Below are positions 7,190 to 20,070 of a stretch of 64,000 nucleotides of DNA, in pieces. Position 1 is the stretch's first letter. Every line of letters begins with the position of its first letter. Source of the DNA: JACKJK01 sp046159835 (GTDB taxonomy: Bacteria > Pseudomonadota > Alphaproteobacteria > Rhizobiales > Tepidamorphaceae); the NCBI RefSeq assembly GCF_046159835.1, contig NZ_JBJXCY010000002.1, forward strand, positions 744,001 to 808,000, read 5' to 3'. The notes beneath the pieces were generated by a model that was not told where the DNA came from, did not search any database, and worked only from the letters and a program-made list of their open reading frames with translations. A program made the position numbers and the translations under genes.

Positions 7190-7669
7190 ATGCGACATAT
7201 CGATTTTTCCCCGCTTTACCGTTCCACCGTCGGTTTCGACCGGATGTTTTCGCTGCTCGATTCCATGAACGGCGTCGAGAATGGTGGTAACAGCTACCCG
7301 CCCTACAACATCGAACGCACCGGCGAGAACGCCTACCGCATCACCATGGCGGTGGCCGGTTTCGGCGAAGGCGACCTCGACATTCAGGTCAAGGAACACG
7401 CCCTGAGCGTTCGCGGCGAGAAGACCGCCGATGAGGGTGAGGATGCAGCCGAAGTGCTGTATCGCGGCATTGCCGAGCGCAGCTTCGAGCGCCGCTTCCA
7501 GCTTGCCGACCACGTCGAAGTGCGTGGCGCGAAGCTGGTCAACGGCCTGCTCCACATCGATCTCGTGCGCGAGATTCCCGAGGCGATGAAGCCCCGTTCG
7601 ATCAAGATCGAGGCCGCCCGCAAGGGGTCCGAGGCCCAGACGATCGAACACAAGGAAGCTGCCGAGTAA
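7190..7669 (+). CDS. Small heat-shock protein, Hsp20/IbpA type
   Basis: A 159-residue cytosolic holdase that binds unfolded proteins during heat stress. It starts MRHIDFSPLYRSTVGFDRMF, the usual start of class A rhizobial IbpA-like proteins. The alpha-crystallin domain spans about residues 35-130 (YNIERTGENAYRITMAVAGF to HVEVRGAKLVNGLLHIDLVRE), with the strand GLLHIDL. The C-terminal PRSIKIE carries the I-x-I oligomerisation motif. ATG 7190 is chosen because AGGAGG sits seven bases upstream; an in-frame ATG at 7145 lacks one. An RpoH-type promoter, a ROSE-like leader and a strong terminator make it a single-gene heat-shock unit. Confidence 0.93.
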   Translation: MRHIDFSPLYRSTVGFDRMFSLLDSMNGVENGGNSYPPYNIERTGENAYRITMAVAGFGEGDLDIQVKEHALSVRGEKTADEGEDAAEVLYRGIAERSFERRFQLADHVEVRGAKLVNGLLHIDLVREIPEAMKPRSIKIEAARKGSEAQTIEHKEAAE

Positions 7670-7712
7670 TCGGCACATAGGTTGACGCCCCGAAAGGGGC
7701 TGAACCGGAAAG

Positions 7713-7741
7713 CCCCCGGCACCGCGCCGGGGGTTTTTTTT
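7713..7741 (+). terminator. Intrinsic terminator after hsp20
   Basis: CCCCCGGC and GCCGGGGG pair around ACCGC and are followed by eight T residues. It ends the hsp20 unit and shields the convergent threonine aldolase gene. A smaller hairpin GCCCC-GAAA-GGGGC lies just before it (7687-7699). Confidence 0.95.
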
Positions 7742-7761
7742 GTTGGGTCGGTGCGGGCCAG

Positions 7762-8820
7762 TCAGTCGCCCGAGACGATGGCAATCGTCCGGTCGACATC
7801 ATCCGGCGTCGTCGCAAAGGACGTGACGAAGCGGCAGATGACCTCGCCCTCGCCCATCGGCGGCTCGATGCCGAGCGCGTAGTCCGACCACGGATAGAAG
7901 GCGACGCCCGCGTCCTTCAGCTTCTTCTCGGTCGCAGCCGGCATGATCGGCAGAACCTCGTTGGCCTCCACCGGCATCGGCATGCGGATGTTGCCGCTCG
8001 CCGCGAAGCCGTCAGCCAGCCGCTTGGCCATGGCGTTCGCGTGGCTTGCAAGTTCGCGCCAGTGTTCGCCATCAAGAAACCCGAACCACTGCGCCGCAAC
8101 AAACCGGTGCTTCGAAACGAGGTGCCCGGAGCGCTTGCGCCGGTAGCCGAGTTCCTCGCGCAGGTCCGGGTTGAAGGCGATGACAGCTTCTGCCGCCATC
8201 GCGCCGGGCTTGGTCGCACCGAAGCTGAGAATATCGACCCCGGCTTTCCAGGTGGCCTCGGCCGGCGTGCAGTCGAGCGAACAGACGGCGTTGGCGAACC
8301 GCGCCCCGTCCATGTGCAGCTTGAGGCCGCGTGATTTTGCCAGGTCCGCGATGGCGCGGGTCTCGTCCAGCGAATAGACGCAACCTGCCTCGGTCGCCTG
8401 GGTGATGGAAATCGCCTGCGGGCGCGGCTGGTGCGGTACGCGCGGGCCGACGCGCTCCAGCGCCTGCGTGATCGAGTCCGGCGTCAGCTTGGCTGCATAT
8501 CCCGGCACGGTCACGAGTTTCGCCCCGCCGCTGAACATTTCTGGCGCGTTGCACTCGTCCACGGCGATATGCGCTTCCGCGTGGCACACGAGCGCGCCGA
8601 AGCCCGTCGTCAGGCACGACAGGGCCAGCGCATTGGCCGCCGTTCCCGTCGCAACCAGTGACACCGCCACCTCGCACTCGAAAAGCTCGGCGAGCATCTC
8701 CTCCACCTTTGCGGTCAAGTCGTCATTGCCATAGGCCGGTGCGTATCCGGAATTGGCCGCTTCCAGCGCCCGCATGATCTTTGGCGAGACGCCAGCTGTG
8801 TTGTCGCTGCCGAAAAACAT
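7762..8820 (-). CDS. ltaE: Low-specificity L-threonine aldolase
   Basis: A 352-residue PLP enzyme of the beta-eliminating lyase family that splits L-threonine or allo-threonine to glycine and acetaldehyde. It starts MFFGSDNTAGVSPKIM. The PLP lysine lies in SFGATKPGAMAAEAV, and HMDGARFANA carries the cofactor-binding Asp. The frame is open upstream to 8931, but ATG 8820 gives the family N-terminus and has GGAGG eleven bases before it; ATG 8838 is possible. It faces gltB across a 400-base gap, an arrangement also present in rhizobia as I recall. Confidence 0.9.
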   Translation of the reverse strand: MFFGSDNTAGVSPKIMRALEAANSGYAPAYGNDDLTAKVEEMLAELFECEVAVSLVATGTAANALALSCLTTGFGALVCHAEAHIAVDECNAPEMFSGGAKLVTVPGYAAKLTPDSITQALERVGPRVPHQPRPQAISITQATEAGCVYSLDETRAIADLAKSRGLKLHMDGARFANAVCSLDCTPAEATWKAGVDILSFGATKPGAMAAEAVIAFNPDLREELGYRRKRSGHLVSKHRFVAAQWFGFLDGEHWRELASHANAMAKRLADGFAASGNIRMPMPVEANEVLPIMPAATEKKLKDAGVAFYPWSDYALGIEPPMGEGEVICRFVTSFATTPDDVDRTIAIVSGD

Positions 8821-9219
8821 ATTTGCCGCAACCTCCATGGCAGGCATTCGAAACGCGGTGCGATAAACCGCCAGAAGGCCGTTTTCCACCCCAACCGACA
8901 TTATGCGCCGATCGTTGCACGCCGAACGCACGATCTGTACAAATCGCAGCGCCCAAAAGAAACTATTGTGCGTTTACCCACTTGCTTGCATGGGCTAAAT
9001 CTGCAATGTTCCGGCAAGGATAGGTCAGGAATGCTGACTTATCGGTCCGGGAGCAGGGCAGCACCCCGTTTAATGCCGCCCGTTCGCATGCGAATATGCA
9101 AGACCGGTGTCGGGCTCACATGAAAGGGGCCGCCGACGCCGGTTTCGTGCGCGAAAAATCCGGCCATGGACGAAACCTGGCAACGCGTGTTTGCCACTTT
9201 AGACAGGGGAGTGCCGATC
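8821..9219. other. Divergent promoter region between ltaE and gltB
   Basis: About 400 bases without a gene I can support. Toward gltB, TTTACC and TAAATC with 17 bases between them (about 8970-8998) are a weak promoter candidate. A perfect 12-base palindrome TTCGCATGCGAA sits at 9083-9094 and could be an operator. I found no properly spaced sigma-54 site. In-frame bases 9166-9219 could be the start of gltB if ATG 9166 is used. Confidence 0.5.
9083..9094. promoter_or_regulatory. Palindrome TTCGCATGCGAA upstream of gltB
   Basis: A perfect 12-base dyad about 125 bases before the chosen gltB start. Its position suits an operator. The binding protein is unknown. Confidence 0.35.
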
Positions 9220-13893
<4,674 letters not shown>

Positions 13894-13925
13894 AACGTGC
13901 AGAAGCAGGAAACGGACCGACTGAC

Positions 13926-15344
13926 ATGGGCAAGGTAACCGGATTTCTCGAAATCGACCGGCAGGATCAGAAGTACCAGCCGGCGTCCGACCGCATTCGC
14001 CATTTCGGCGAATTCACGCTGCCGATGTCGGAAGACGATGTCGCGAAGCAGGCCGCGCGCTGCATGGATTGCGGCGTGCCGTACTGTCACACCGGCTGCC
14101 CGGTGAACAACCAGATCCCGGACTGGAACGACCTCGTCTACCAGTCCGACTGGGAAGAAGCGCTGCGCAACCTGCACACCACCAACAACTTCCCCGAGTT
14201 CACCGGCCGCGTCTGCCCCGCCCCGTGCGAGGAAGCCTGCACGCTGAACCTCGAGGACGCGCCCGTCTCCATCAAGACCATCGAGCAGGCCATCGCCGAC
14301 AAAGGCTTCGAGATGGGGCTGATCAAGCCCGAGCCACCGTCTGAGAAGACCGGCAAGAAGATCGCCATCATCGGCTCCGGCTCCGCCGGCATGGCGGCTG
14401 CCCAGCAGCTCGCACGCGTCGGCCACGAAGTCCACGTCTACGAGCGTGAACCCAAGGCTGGCGGCCTGCTGCGCTACGGCATTCCCGACTTCAAGATGGA
14501 AAAGCACCACATCGACAGGCGCGTCCAGCAGATGGAAGCCGAGGGTGTGACGTTCCATTACGGCGTCAATGTCGGCGTCAACATGAAGTCGTCCGAACTG
14601 ATCGACAGCCATGATGCCGTGCTGCTGTCCGCCGGCGCCGAGATGCCGCGTGACCCGGGCCTGCCCGGCGTGGACCTGGAAGGCGTGCACTACGCCATGC
14701 CGTTCCTCGTTCAGCAGAACCGCCGTGTCGGCAACGAACCGCCGACGCCGGAAGCTCCGATCCTCGCCGGCGGCAAGCATGTCGTCGTCGTGGGCGGCGG
14801 CGACACCGCGTCGGACTGCGTCGGCACCTCGTTCCGCCAGGGCGCGCTGTCGGTGACCCAGCTCGACATTCGCCCGATCCCGCCGCTGCGCGAGGACAAG
14901 ATGCTGGTCTGGCCCTTCTGGCCGACCAAGTTCCGTACCTCCTCCAGCCAGGCGGAAGGCGCGGAGCGCGAATTCTCTGCCGCAACGCTCGGCATCGAGG
15001 GCAAGAACGGCCGCGTGAAGCACGTCCTGTGCGCCCGCGTGGATGACAAACGTCATCCCATCGAGGGCACGGAGTTCAAGATCCGCGCCGACCTCGTCCT
15101 GCTCGCCATCGGCTTTTCCGGGCCGATCCGTGACGGGCTTCTGGATGAAATGATGCCGGACTGCGATCCGCGCGGGAACGTGCTTGCGGATACCAACACC
15201 TACCGCACGTCAGTGCCGAAGGTGTACGCGGCAGGCGACATGCGCCGTGGCCAGTCACTGGTGGTGTGGGCGATCCGCGAGGGCCGTCAGGCTGCCCGCC
15301 AGATCGACCTCGACCTGATGGGCGAGACGACGCTTCCGCGCTGA
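13926..15344 (+). CDS. gltD: Glutamate synthase small subunit
   Basis: 472 residues; takes electrons from NADPH through FAD and passes them through 4Fe-4S clusters to GltB. The N-terminal cysteines in [20 protein letters not shown] and CPAPCEEAC bind the two clusters. [12 protein letters not shown] is the FAD-binding Rossmann loop, [11 protein letters not shown] the NADPH-binding loop, and [16 protein letters not shown] the closing FAD contact. Length and order are normal. It is in an operon with gltB and is the second partner of ammonium assimilation with glutamine synthetase. Confidence 0.96.
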   Translation: MGKVTGFLEIDRQDQKYQPASDRIRHFGEFTLPMSEDDVAKQAARCMDCGVPYCHTGCPVNNQIPDWNDLVYQSDWEEALRNLHTTNNFPEFTGRVCPAPCEEACTLNLEDAPVSIKTIEQAIADKGFEMGLIKPEPPSEKTGKKIAIIGSGSAGMAAAQQLARVGHEVHVYEREPKAGGLLRYGIPDFKMEKHHIDRRVQQMEAEGVTFHYGVNVGVNMKSSELIDSHDAVLLSAGAEMPRDPGLPGVDLEGVHYAMPFLVQQNRRVGNEPPTPEAPILAGGKHVVVVGGGDTASDCVGTSFRQGALSVTQLDIRPIPPLREDKMLVWPFWPTKFRTSSSQAEGAEREFSAATLGIEGKNGRVKHVLCARVDDKRHPIEGTEFKIRADLVLLAIGFSGPIRDGLLDEMMPDCDPRGNVLADTNTYRTSVPKVYAAGDMRRGQSLVVWAIREGRQAARQIDLDLMGETTLPR

Positions 15345-15359
15345 TTTGGGCTGTTGAAT

Positions 15360-15387
15360 ATCAGCGCGCTGGTTAAAACGCGCTGAT
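15360..15387. terminator. Inverted repeat between convergent gltD and DUF459 gene
   Basis: ATCAGCGCG (15360-15368) pairs with CGCGCTGAT (15379-15387) around a 10-base loop. There is no immediate T-run, though TTTTT occurs about 15 bases later on the plus strand. Placement between converging genes suggests a shared, imperfect terminator. Confidence 0.5.
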
Positions 15388-15425
15388 GGGCGTGCTGACT
15401 GTTTTTCGCTGCAACGAATGAAACG

Positions 15426-16643
15426 CTACTGCGTGACGCGGGCCGGTTCGCCGGACGTGTCGTCCTGCGCGGTGTCGTCAGTCGCTGGCGCGTCGCCACC
15501 CGCCAGCGGATCGCCGTCGATGTGAACACCGCCAACGACCGGCATGGATGCGCCTTCCACCAGCACCTTCTGGTAGGCGCTCGTCTGGTCGTTGCGCAGC
15601 GGCTCGTCATCCGGCCCGCCGGCAAGCCGGCCATTGTCGGCGGCAAGCGGCCCGGTGAGATCGAAGACGTAGCCGATGCCCGTCTCGCGCGGGTCCGGCC
15701 CGGTGCGGCGGGTCGAGATGCCAGGTAGCGAGGCGATGCCGCCCGCCCCGATCACGCGTTTGATCTGCTTCTCGACATAGAACGCCAGCTTGCGTCCGCC
15801 GGCGCGCGAATAGTTGATGCCGTCCTTGCGGCGCAGCAGCCGCTTGCGGCCCGTCACGTCCGGTCCGTAGGACGAATAGCGCTCGTTCTCGTCGAGGAAG
15901 TTCGTCCAGATATCGACGAAGCTGCCGCCGTACTCCTCAACCGCCTGCCGATAGCGGGCGTTGAAGGCGAGGAAATCCTTGTTCATCTTGGATGACGTCG
16001 TGGGGGGCAGGCCAACCCAGATCACCGGAACGCGGCGCTCATAGAAGAGCTCGATCAGGTCGCGCAGGCGCTTTTCGTATTTCTCGCCCCATTCGGGCGT
16101 GCCGAATTCGACGCGGCCCTCTTCCAGCCGGAAGCGCTGCCGGTCGTTGATGCCAACGGCCAGCACCGCCATGTCCATCCGGGTTTCCGGGTCTTCCAGC
16201 TTCTCGGTGATGACCTGCTGCCAGTCATGGTGGTCGTAGCGGACCAGGCCGGAATTGGTTTCCGAGATGCCGGTGATCTTCACGCTCGGGTCTTCGGCGA
16301 AGGCCTCCTCCAGGCCTTGTGCAAGGCTGGCTGCGATGCTGTCGCCGAACACCCACACGACGCGGGCGTCATCGTCCTTGGGTTCCACGACGACCTTGGG
16401 CGGCGCGGGTTCGCTGCGGCGCGGACGCGGATTGTAGTCGCGCTGCGGTTGGCGCTGCTGGCGGCGCAGCACGCGCTTGCGCCCGCCGAAGATGCCACGG
16501 AAGAAATTCGCCAGCGGATCTACCTGCGCAAGCTGGATTTCGCCCTGCGCCTGCGCGCGCGCCGGAACGGGCGCGGCCAGCATGACCGTCGCCGTTGCAA
16601 TGCAGGCGGCGAAAAACGCGATCAGTCGGAGGTAACGGGTCAT
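15426..16643 (-). CDS. Secreted SGNH-family protein (DUF459)
   Basis: 405 residues. An N-terminal signal peptide (about 1-30, ending PARAQAQ) is followed by a basic, Arg-, Gln- and Pro-rich stretch, then an SGNH-hydrolase-like domain. VFGDSIAASLA resembles the block I Gly-Asp-Ser nucleophile, and VLAVGINDRQ the block III Gly-x-Asn. The C-terminal DGINYSRAGGRKLAFYVEKQI fits DUF459. It is a periplasmic protein of unknown substrate, in a family thought to act on cell-envelope polysaccharides. The lytic transglycosylase gene directly upstream on the same strand supports a wall-related role. A Pro/Ala-rich tail of about 90 residues ends the protein. Confidence 0.82.
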   Translation of the reverse strand: MTRYLRLIAFFAACIATATVMLAAPVPARAQAQGEIQLAQVDPLANFFRGIFGGRKRVLRRQQRQPQRDYNPRPRRSEPAPPKVVVEPKDDDARVVWVFGDSIAASLAQGLEEAFAEDPSVKITGISETNSGLVRYDHHDWQQVITEKLEDPETRMDMAVLAVGINDRQRFRLEEGRVEFGTPEWGEKYEKRLRDLIELFYERRVPVIWVGLPPTTSSKMNKDFLAFNARYRQAVEEYGGSFVDIWTNFLDENERYSSYGPDVTGRKRLLRRKDGINYSRAGGRKLAFYVEKQIKRVIGAGGIASLPGISTRRTGPDPRETGIGYVFDLTGPLAADNGRLAGGPDDEPLRNDQTSAYQKVLVEGASMPVVGGVHIDGDPLAGGDAPATDDTAQDDTSGEPARVTQ

Positions 16644-16749
16644 CGAGGCTCCGCTTGGTGGCCGCAGCGTTCAATCGGCGCGGACACTACCCGCTACCGC
16701 TGCGTTTCGAAAGCCTGCCGCCCGAATGCGGCATCAACAAGCCTCAACG

Positions 16750-17946
16750 TCATCCCCCCGTGCGAAGTTGCTTCAGGATCGCATGGCTCGGATATCCGTC
16801 CGCCACGATGCCGCGTGCCTTCTGGTAGGCGCGCACGGCAGCGCGCGTCGATGGACCGGCCTTGCCGTCCGGCTTGCCTGCATCGAAGCCGCGCCGCGTC
16901 AGTAACCGCTGCATTTCCTCGGTATCCTTGCGGCTCATGCCGGGCTCGCCCTCGGGCCAGCTCTTCTCGAACGGCCCGCCGCCGATGATCCGGTCAGCCA
17001 GGTGCCCAACACCGAGCGCATAAGCCGTGGCGTTGTTGTAGCGCTTGATGACGCCGAAGTTCGGCAGCATCAGGAACGCCGGTCCGCGCGCACCGGCCGG
17101 AACGACGAGCGTCGCGCGGTCGCTGGGACGAGGGAATTCGCGGCCGCGCGTGCGGGTGATGCCAAGCTTGCGCCATTCGCCGAGCGTGCGTTCGGTCTTT
17201 TCGTCGGCGAGCGCGTAGTTGAAGCCCGGAGGCAGATCGACCTCGTAGCCCCAGGTTTCGCCGGTGCGCCAGCCGAAGGACTTCAGGTAGTTCGCGGTGG
17301 ACGCCAGCGCATCCGGCACCTTGTTCCAGATGTCCTTGTGGCCGTCGCCATCATAGTCGGCAGCATATTTCATGAAGCTCGACGGCATGAACTGCGTGTG
17401 CCCCATCGCGCCGGCCCACGAGCCTTCCATGTTGCGCGCCTGGGTGTGCCCCTGCTCCAGAATGACCAGTGCGTTGATCAGCTCGTTGCGGAAGAAGTCG
17501 CCGCGGTAGTTGTGGTAGGCGAGCGTGGCGAGCGCGCGAACGGCGTTGTTCTTGCCCATGTAGCCGCCGTAGTTCGTTTCCATGCCCCAGATCGCCAGCA
17601 CCACGTTGCCTTCGACACCGAAGCGCTGCTCGATATTGGCGATGGTGCTGCGATAGGCGGCGAATTTCTCGCGCCCGGTGCTGACACGCTGGTCCGACAC
17701 GGCGGTCGACAGGTATTCCCAGATCGGCTTGACGAATTCCGCCTGCTTGCGCGTCTGCGCGATCACCTTCGGGTCCGGCGTCATGCCGTTGAAGGCGGCA
17801 TTGAACGTCGAACGGCTGACGCCGGCGTTGCGCGCCTGCGGCCACAGGCCGTCGACGAACTTGCTGAAATTGGCCGAAGCCGGGGCATTGGCCGCCAGCA
17901 GCATCGCCGCTGCGGCAAGAAAGGTCGTGAGTATGTGTCTGCTCAT
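16750..17946 (-). CDS. MltB-type lytic murein transglycosylase with peptidoglycan-binding domain
   Basis: 398 residues with a signal peptide (MSRHILTTFLAAAAMLLAANAPASA). The SLT_2/MltB domain follows, with the catalytic Glu in AIWGMETNYGGYMG and the block AMGHTQFMPSSF. The C-terminal peptidoglycan-binding domain_1 starts about residue 325 and includes LLTRRGFDAGKPDGKAG. It cleaves the MurNAc-GlcNAc bond in the periplasm, making anhydro-MurNAc ends. There is no lipobox Cys after the signal, so unlike E. coli MltB it is soluble. The frame stays open far upstream, but ATG 17946 gives a clean signal peptide; ATG 17955 is an alternative. Confidence 0.88.
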   Translation of the reverse strand: MSRHILTTFLAAAAMLLAANAPASANFSKFVDGLWPQARNAGVSRSTFNAAFNGMTPDPKVIAQTRKQAEFVKPIWEYLSTAVSDQRVSTGREKFAAYRSTIANIEQRFGVEGNVVLAIWGMETNYGGYMGKNNAVRALATLAYHNYRGDFFRNELINALVILEQGHTQARNMEGSWAGAMGHTQFMPSSFMKYAADYDGDGHKDIWNKVPDALASTANYLKSFGWRTGETWGYEVDLPPGFNYALADEKTERTLGEWRKLGITRTRGREFPRPSDRATLVVPAGARGPAFLMLPNFGVIKRYNNATAYALGVGHLADRIIGGGPFEKSWPEGEPGMSRKDTEEMQRLLTRRGFDAGKPDGKAGPSTRAAVRAYQKARGIVADGYPSHAILKQLRTGG

Positions 17947-18005
17947 GGCCCGCATCTTTGAAAAGGTGAATTTGAGTGCTGGTCGGTTTGGCGTTCCGTG
18001 CGCCG

Positions 18006-18998
18006 CTATGCCGCCGCGCCGGAGGACTGCAACTTGTTCTCCCAGTTCAGCGCATGGCGAACGATGAGATCGAGGTCGGCGTATTGCGGCGTCCAGCCCA
18101 GCGTGCTGCGCACGGCCTCCGCACGCGAGACCAGCGCCGGCGGATCGCCCGCCCGGCGCGGGCAAAGCTTCACCGCGAACTCCGTGCCCGAAACCCGCTT
18201 CACCGCGTCGATGACCTCCATCACGGAGTAGCCCGTTCCGTAGCCGCAGTTCATCGTCCGGGAGTCCCCGCCACGCCGCAGGTAGTCGAGCGCCAGCACG
18301 TGCGCGCCGATCAAATCCGAAACGTGGATGTAGTCGCGAATGCATGTCCCGTCCGGCGTTTCGTAGTCGGTCCCGAAAACGTCGAGATGGGGCCGCTGCC
18401 CGAGCGCTGCTTGGCTGGCAACCTTGATGAGATGGGTCGCGCGCGGTGTCGACTGGCCGCTGCGTCCCTCCGGGTCTGCCCCCGCGACGTTGAAATAACG
18501 CAAGGCGACATGCCGCAGTGGGTGGGCCACGCCGGTGTCGCGAAGCATCATCTCGGTCATCATCTTGGAAGCGCCGTAAGGCGATATCGGGGCAAGCGGA
18601 ACGGTTTCCGCGATGGGATTCTCGGCGGGAATTCCGTAGACCGCTGCGGTCGAGGAGAAGATGAACGCCTTAAGCCCCTTGTCGACGGCAGCCTGGATCA
18701 GCGCGCGCGTCTTCACGGTGTTGTTGAGGTAGTAGCCGAGCGGGTCGGCGATGGAATCCGGCACCACGATGGAACCGGCGAAATGGACGATGGCATCAAT
18801 GCCGTGGGTGTCGATCAGGCGGCAGACCAGCTCGTGGTCACCGGCATCGCCCACCACGAGCTCCGAGCGGGCATCGACATTGGTCTCCACGCCGGTGCTC
18901 AGGTTGTCGAGCACGACCACTTCCTCGCCGCGGTCGGCGAGCGCAAGGGTCATGTGGCTGCCGATATAGCCGGCACCGCCGGTTACGAGTACGCTCAT
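18006..18998 (-). CDS. galE: UDP-glucose 4-epimerase
   Basis: 330 residues, a normal length. It interconverts UDP-glucose and UDP-galactose for envelope polysaccharide. NAD-binding GGAGYIGSH lies at residues 7-15; the catalytic Ser/Tyr/Lys set is seen in FSSTAAVYG and SPYGASKMM. It is divergent from galU, which makes UDP-glucose, the substrate of this enzyme. The 170-base divergent gap holds a quasi-palindrome TCTGGTAACCAGA (19065-19077) that could be a shared control site. Confidence 0.94.
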   Translation of the reverse strand: MSVLVTGGAGYIGSHMTLALADRGEEVVVLDNLSTGVETNVDARSELVVGDAGDHELVCRLIDTHGIDAIVHFAGSIVVPDSIADPLGYYLNNTVKTRALIQAAVDKGLKAFIFSSTAAVYGIPAENPIAETVPLAPISPYGASKMMTEMMLRDTGVAHPLRHVALRYFNVAGADPEGRSGQSTPRATHLIKVASQAALGQRPHLDVFGTDYETPDGTCIRDYIHVSDLIGAHVLALDYLRRGGDSRTMNCGYGTGYSVMEVIDAVKRVSGTEFAVKLCPRRAGDPPALVSRAEAVRSTLGWTPQYADLDLIVRHALNWENKLQSSGAAA

Positions 18999-19168
18999 GT
19001 GGTCACTGCCTTTGAAGGTTTTTGTCCGCTGGGTGAGCCGATTCTGACGGTGGTGCGTTACGTTCTGGTAACCAGACTTACGATTCGCGCGTGAAACCGT
19101 TATTTTTCGGCGGCATGTGCTATCCGTTTCCCACCTGACGACCGTTCTTCCCCGGAGGTTTCGACACC

Positions 19169-20050
19169 ATGCAGCGCATCAGAAAGGCCGTGTTTCCCGT
19201 CGCCGGCCTCGGCACCCGCTTCCTGCCCGCAACCAAGGCCATGCCGAAGGAGATGCTCACGGTCGTCGACCGTCCGGTCATTCAGCACGTGGTGGACGAG
19301 GCCCGCGAGGCCGGCATCGAGCACTTCATCTTCGTCACCGGCCGTAACAAGGGCGTCATCGAGGACCATTTCGACCGCCAGTTCGAACTGGAATCGACGC
19401 TGGAGCGGCGCGGCAAGAAGGAAGAGATGGGCGAGCTGGAAGACAGCCTGCCGGGCGCCGGCAGCACCAGCTTCACTCGCCAGCAGGAGCCGCTCGGCCT
19501 TGGCCACGCGGTGTGGTGCGCGCGCGAACTCGTCGGCAACGAGCCGTTCGCGCTGCTGCTGCCCGACATGGTCATGCAGGACGAACCTGGCTGCCTGAAG
19601 CAGATGCTCGACACGCTGGAAAGCCTGCCGGAGAAATCGAACCTCATCGCCGTCGAGGAGTGCGAGCCGGAACTCGCCCACCGCTATGGCATCGTCGGCA
19701 TCGGCGAAGAGGCCGGCAACGCCTTCAAGGTCACCGACATGGTCGAAAAGCCGGCCCAGGGCACCGCGCCGTCCAACAAGTTCATCTCCGGCCGCTACAT
19801 CCTGCAACCTGAAATCTTCAAGATCCTCGCAAGCCACGAGACCGGCGCAGGCGGCGAAATCCAGCTCACCGATGCCATGATCCGGCTCGGCGAGACCCAG
19901 CCGTTCTACGGTTATCACTTCAAGGGCAAGTCGTTCGACTGCGGCAACAAGATCGGCTTCCTTGCCGCCAACGTCGCGTTCGCACTGTCGCGCCCCGACA
20001 TCGCGCCGGACTTCCGCCGCGCGCTGAACGATCTCATCGGCGACGTCTGA
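19169..20050 (+). CDS. galU: UTP-glucose-1-phosphate uridylyltransferase
   Basis: 293 residues of the nucleotidyltransferase fold making UDP-glucose from UTP and glucose-1-phosphate. The signature [20 protein letters not shown] lies near the N-terminus (residues 9-29); VEKPAQG and the C-terminal [14 protein letters not shown] are conserved. It starts [10 protein letters not shown] after CCGGAGG. It supplies UDP-glucose for exopolysaccharide and LPS and pairs functionally with the divergent galE. It converges with the outer membrane barrel gene. Confidence 0.95.
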   Translation: MQRIRKAVFPVAGLGTRFLPATKAMPKEMLTVVDRPVIQHVVDEAREAGIEHFIFVTGRNKGVIEDHFDRQFELESTLERRGKKEEMGELEDSLPGAGSTSFTRQQEPLGLGHAVWCARELVGNEPFALLLPDMVMQDEPGCLKQMLDTLESLPEKSNLIAVEECEPELAHRYGIVGIGEEAGNAFKVTDMVEKPAQGTAPSNKFISGRYILQPEIFKILASHETGAGGEIQLTDAMIRLGETQPFYGYHFKGKSFDCGNKIGFLAANVAFALSRPDIAPDFRRALNDLIGDV

Positions 20051-20070
20051 CCATCGGCAAGAGGCAAAAC

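Noticed and set aside
9177..9195. Possible sigma-54 promoter (CTGGCA...TTTGCC) near the gltB start
   Set aside because: The GG and GC elements are 14 bases apart instead of the required 12, and the site lies inside the possible coding start.
15360..15387. Riboswitch-like or phage attachment element
   Set aside because: It is a simple inverted repeat between convergent genes; nothing suggests integration or a ligand-binding core.
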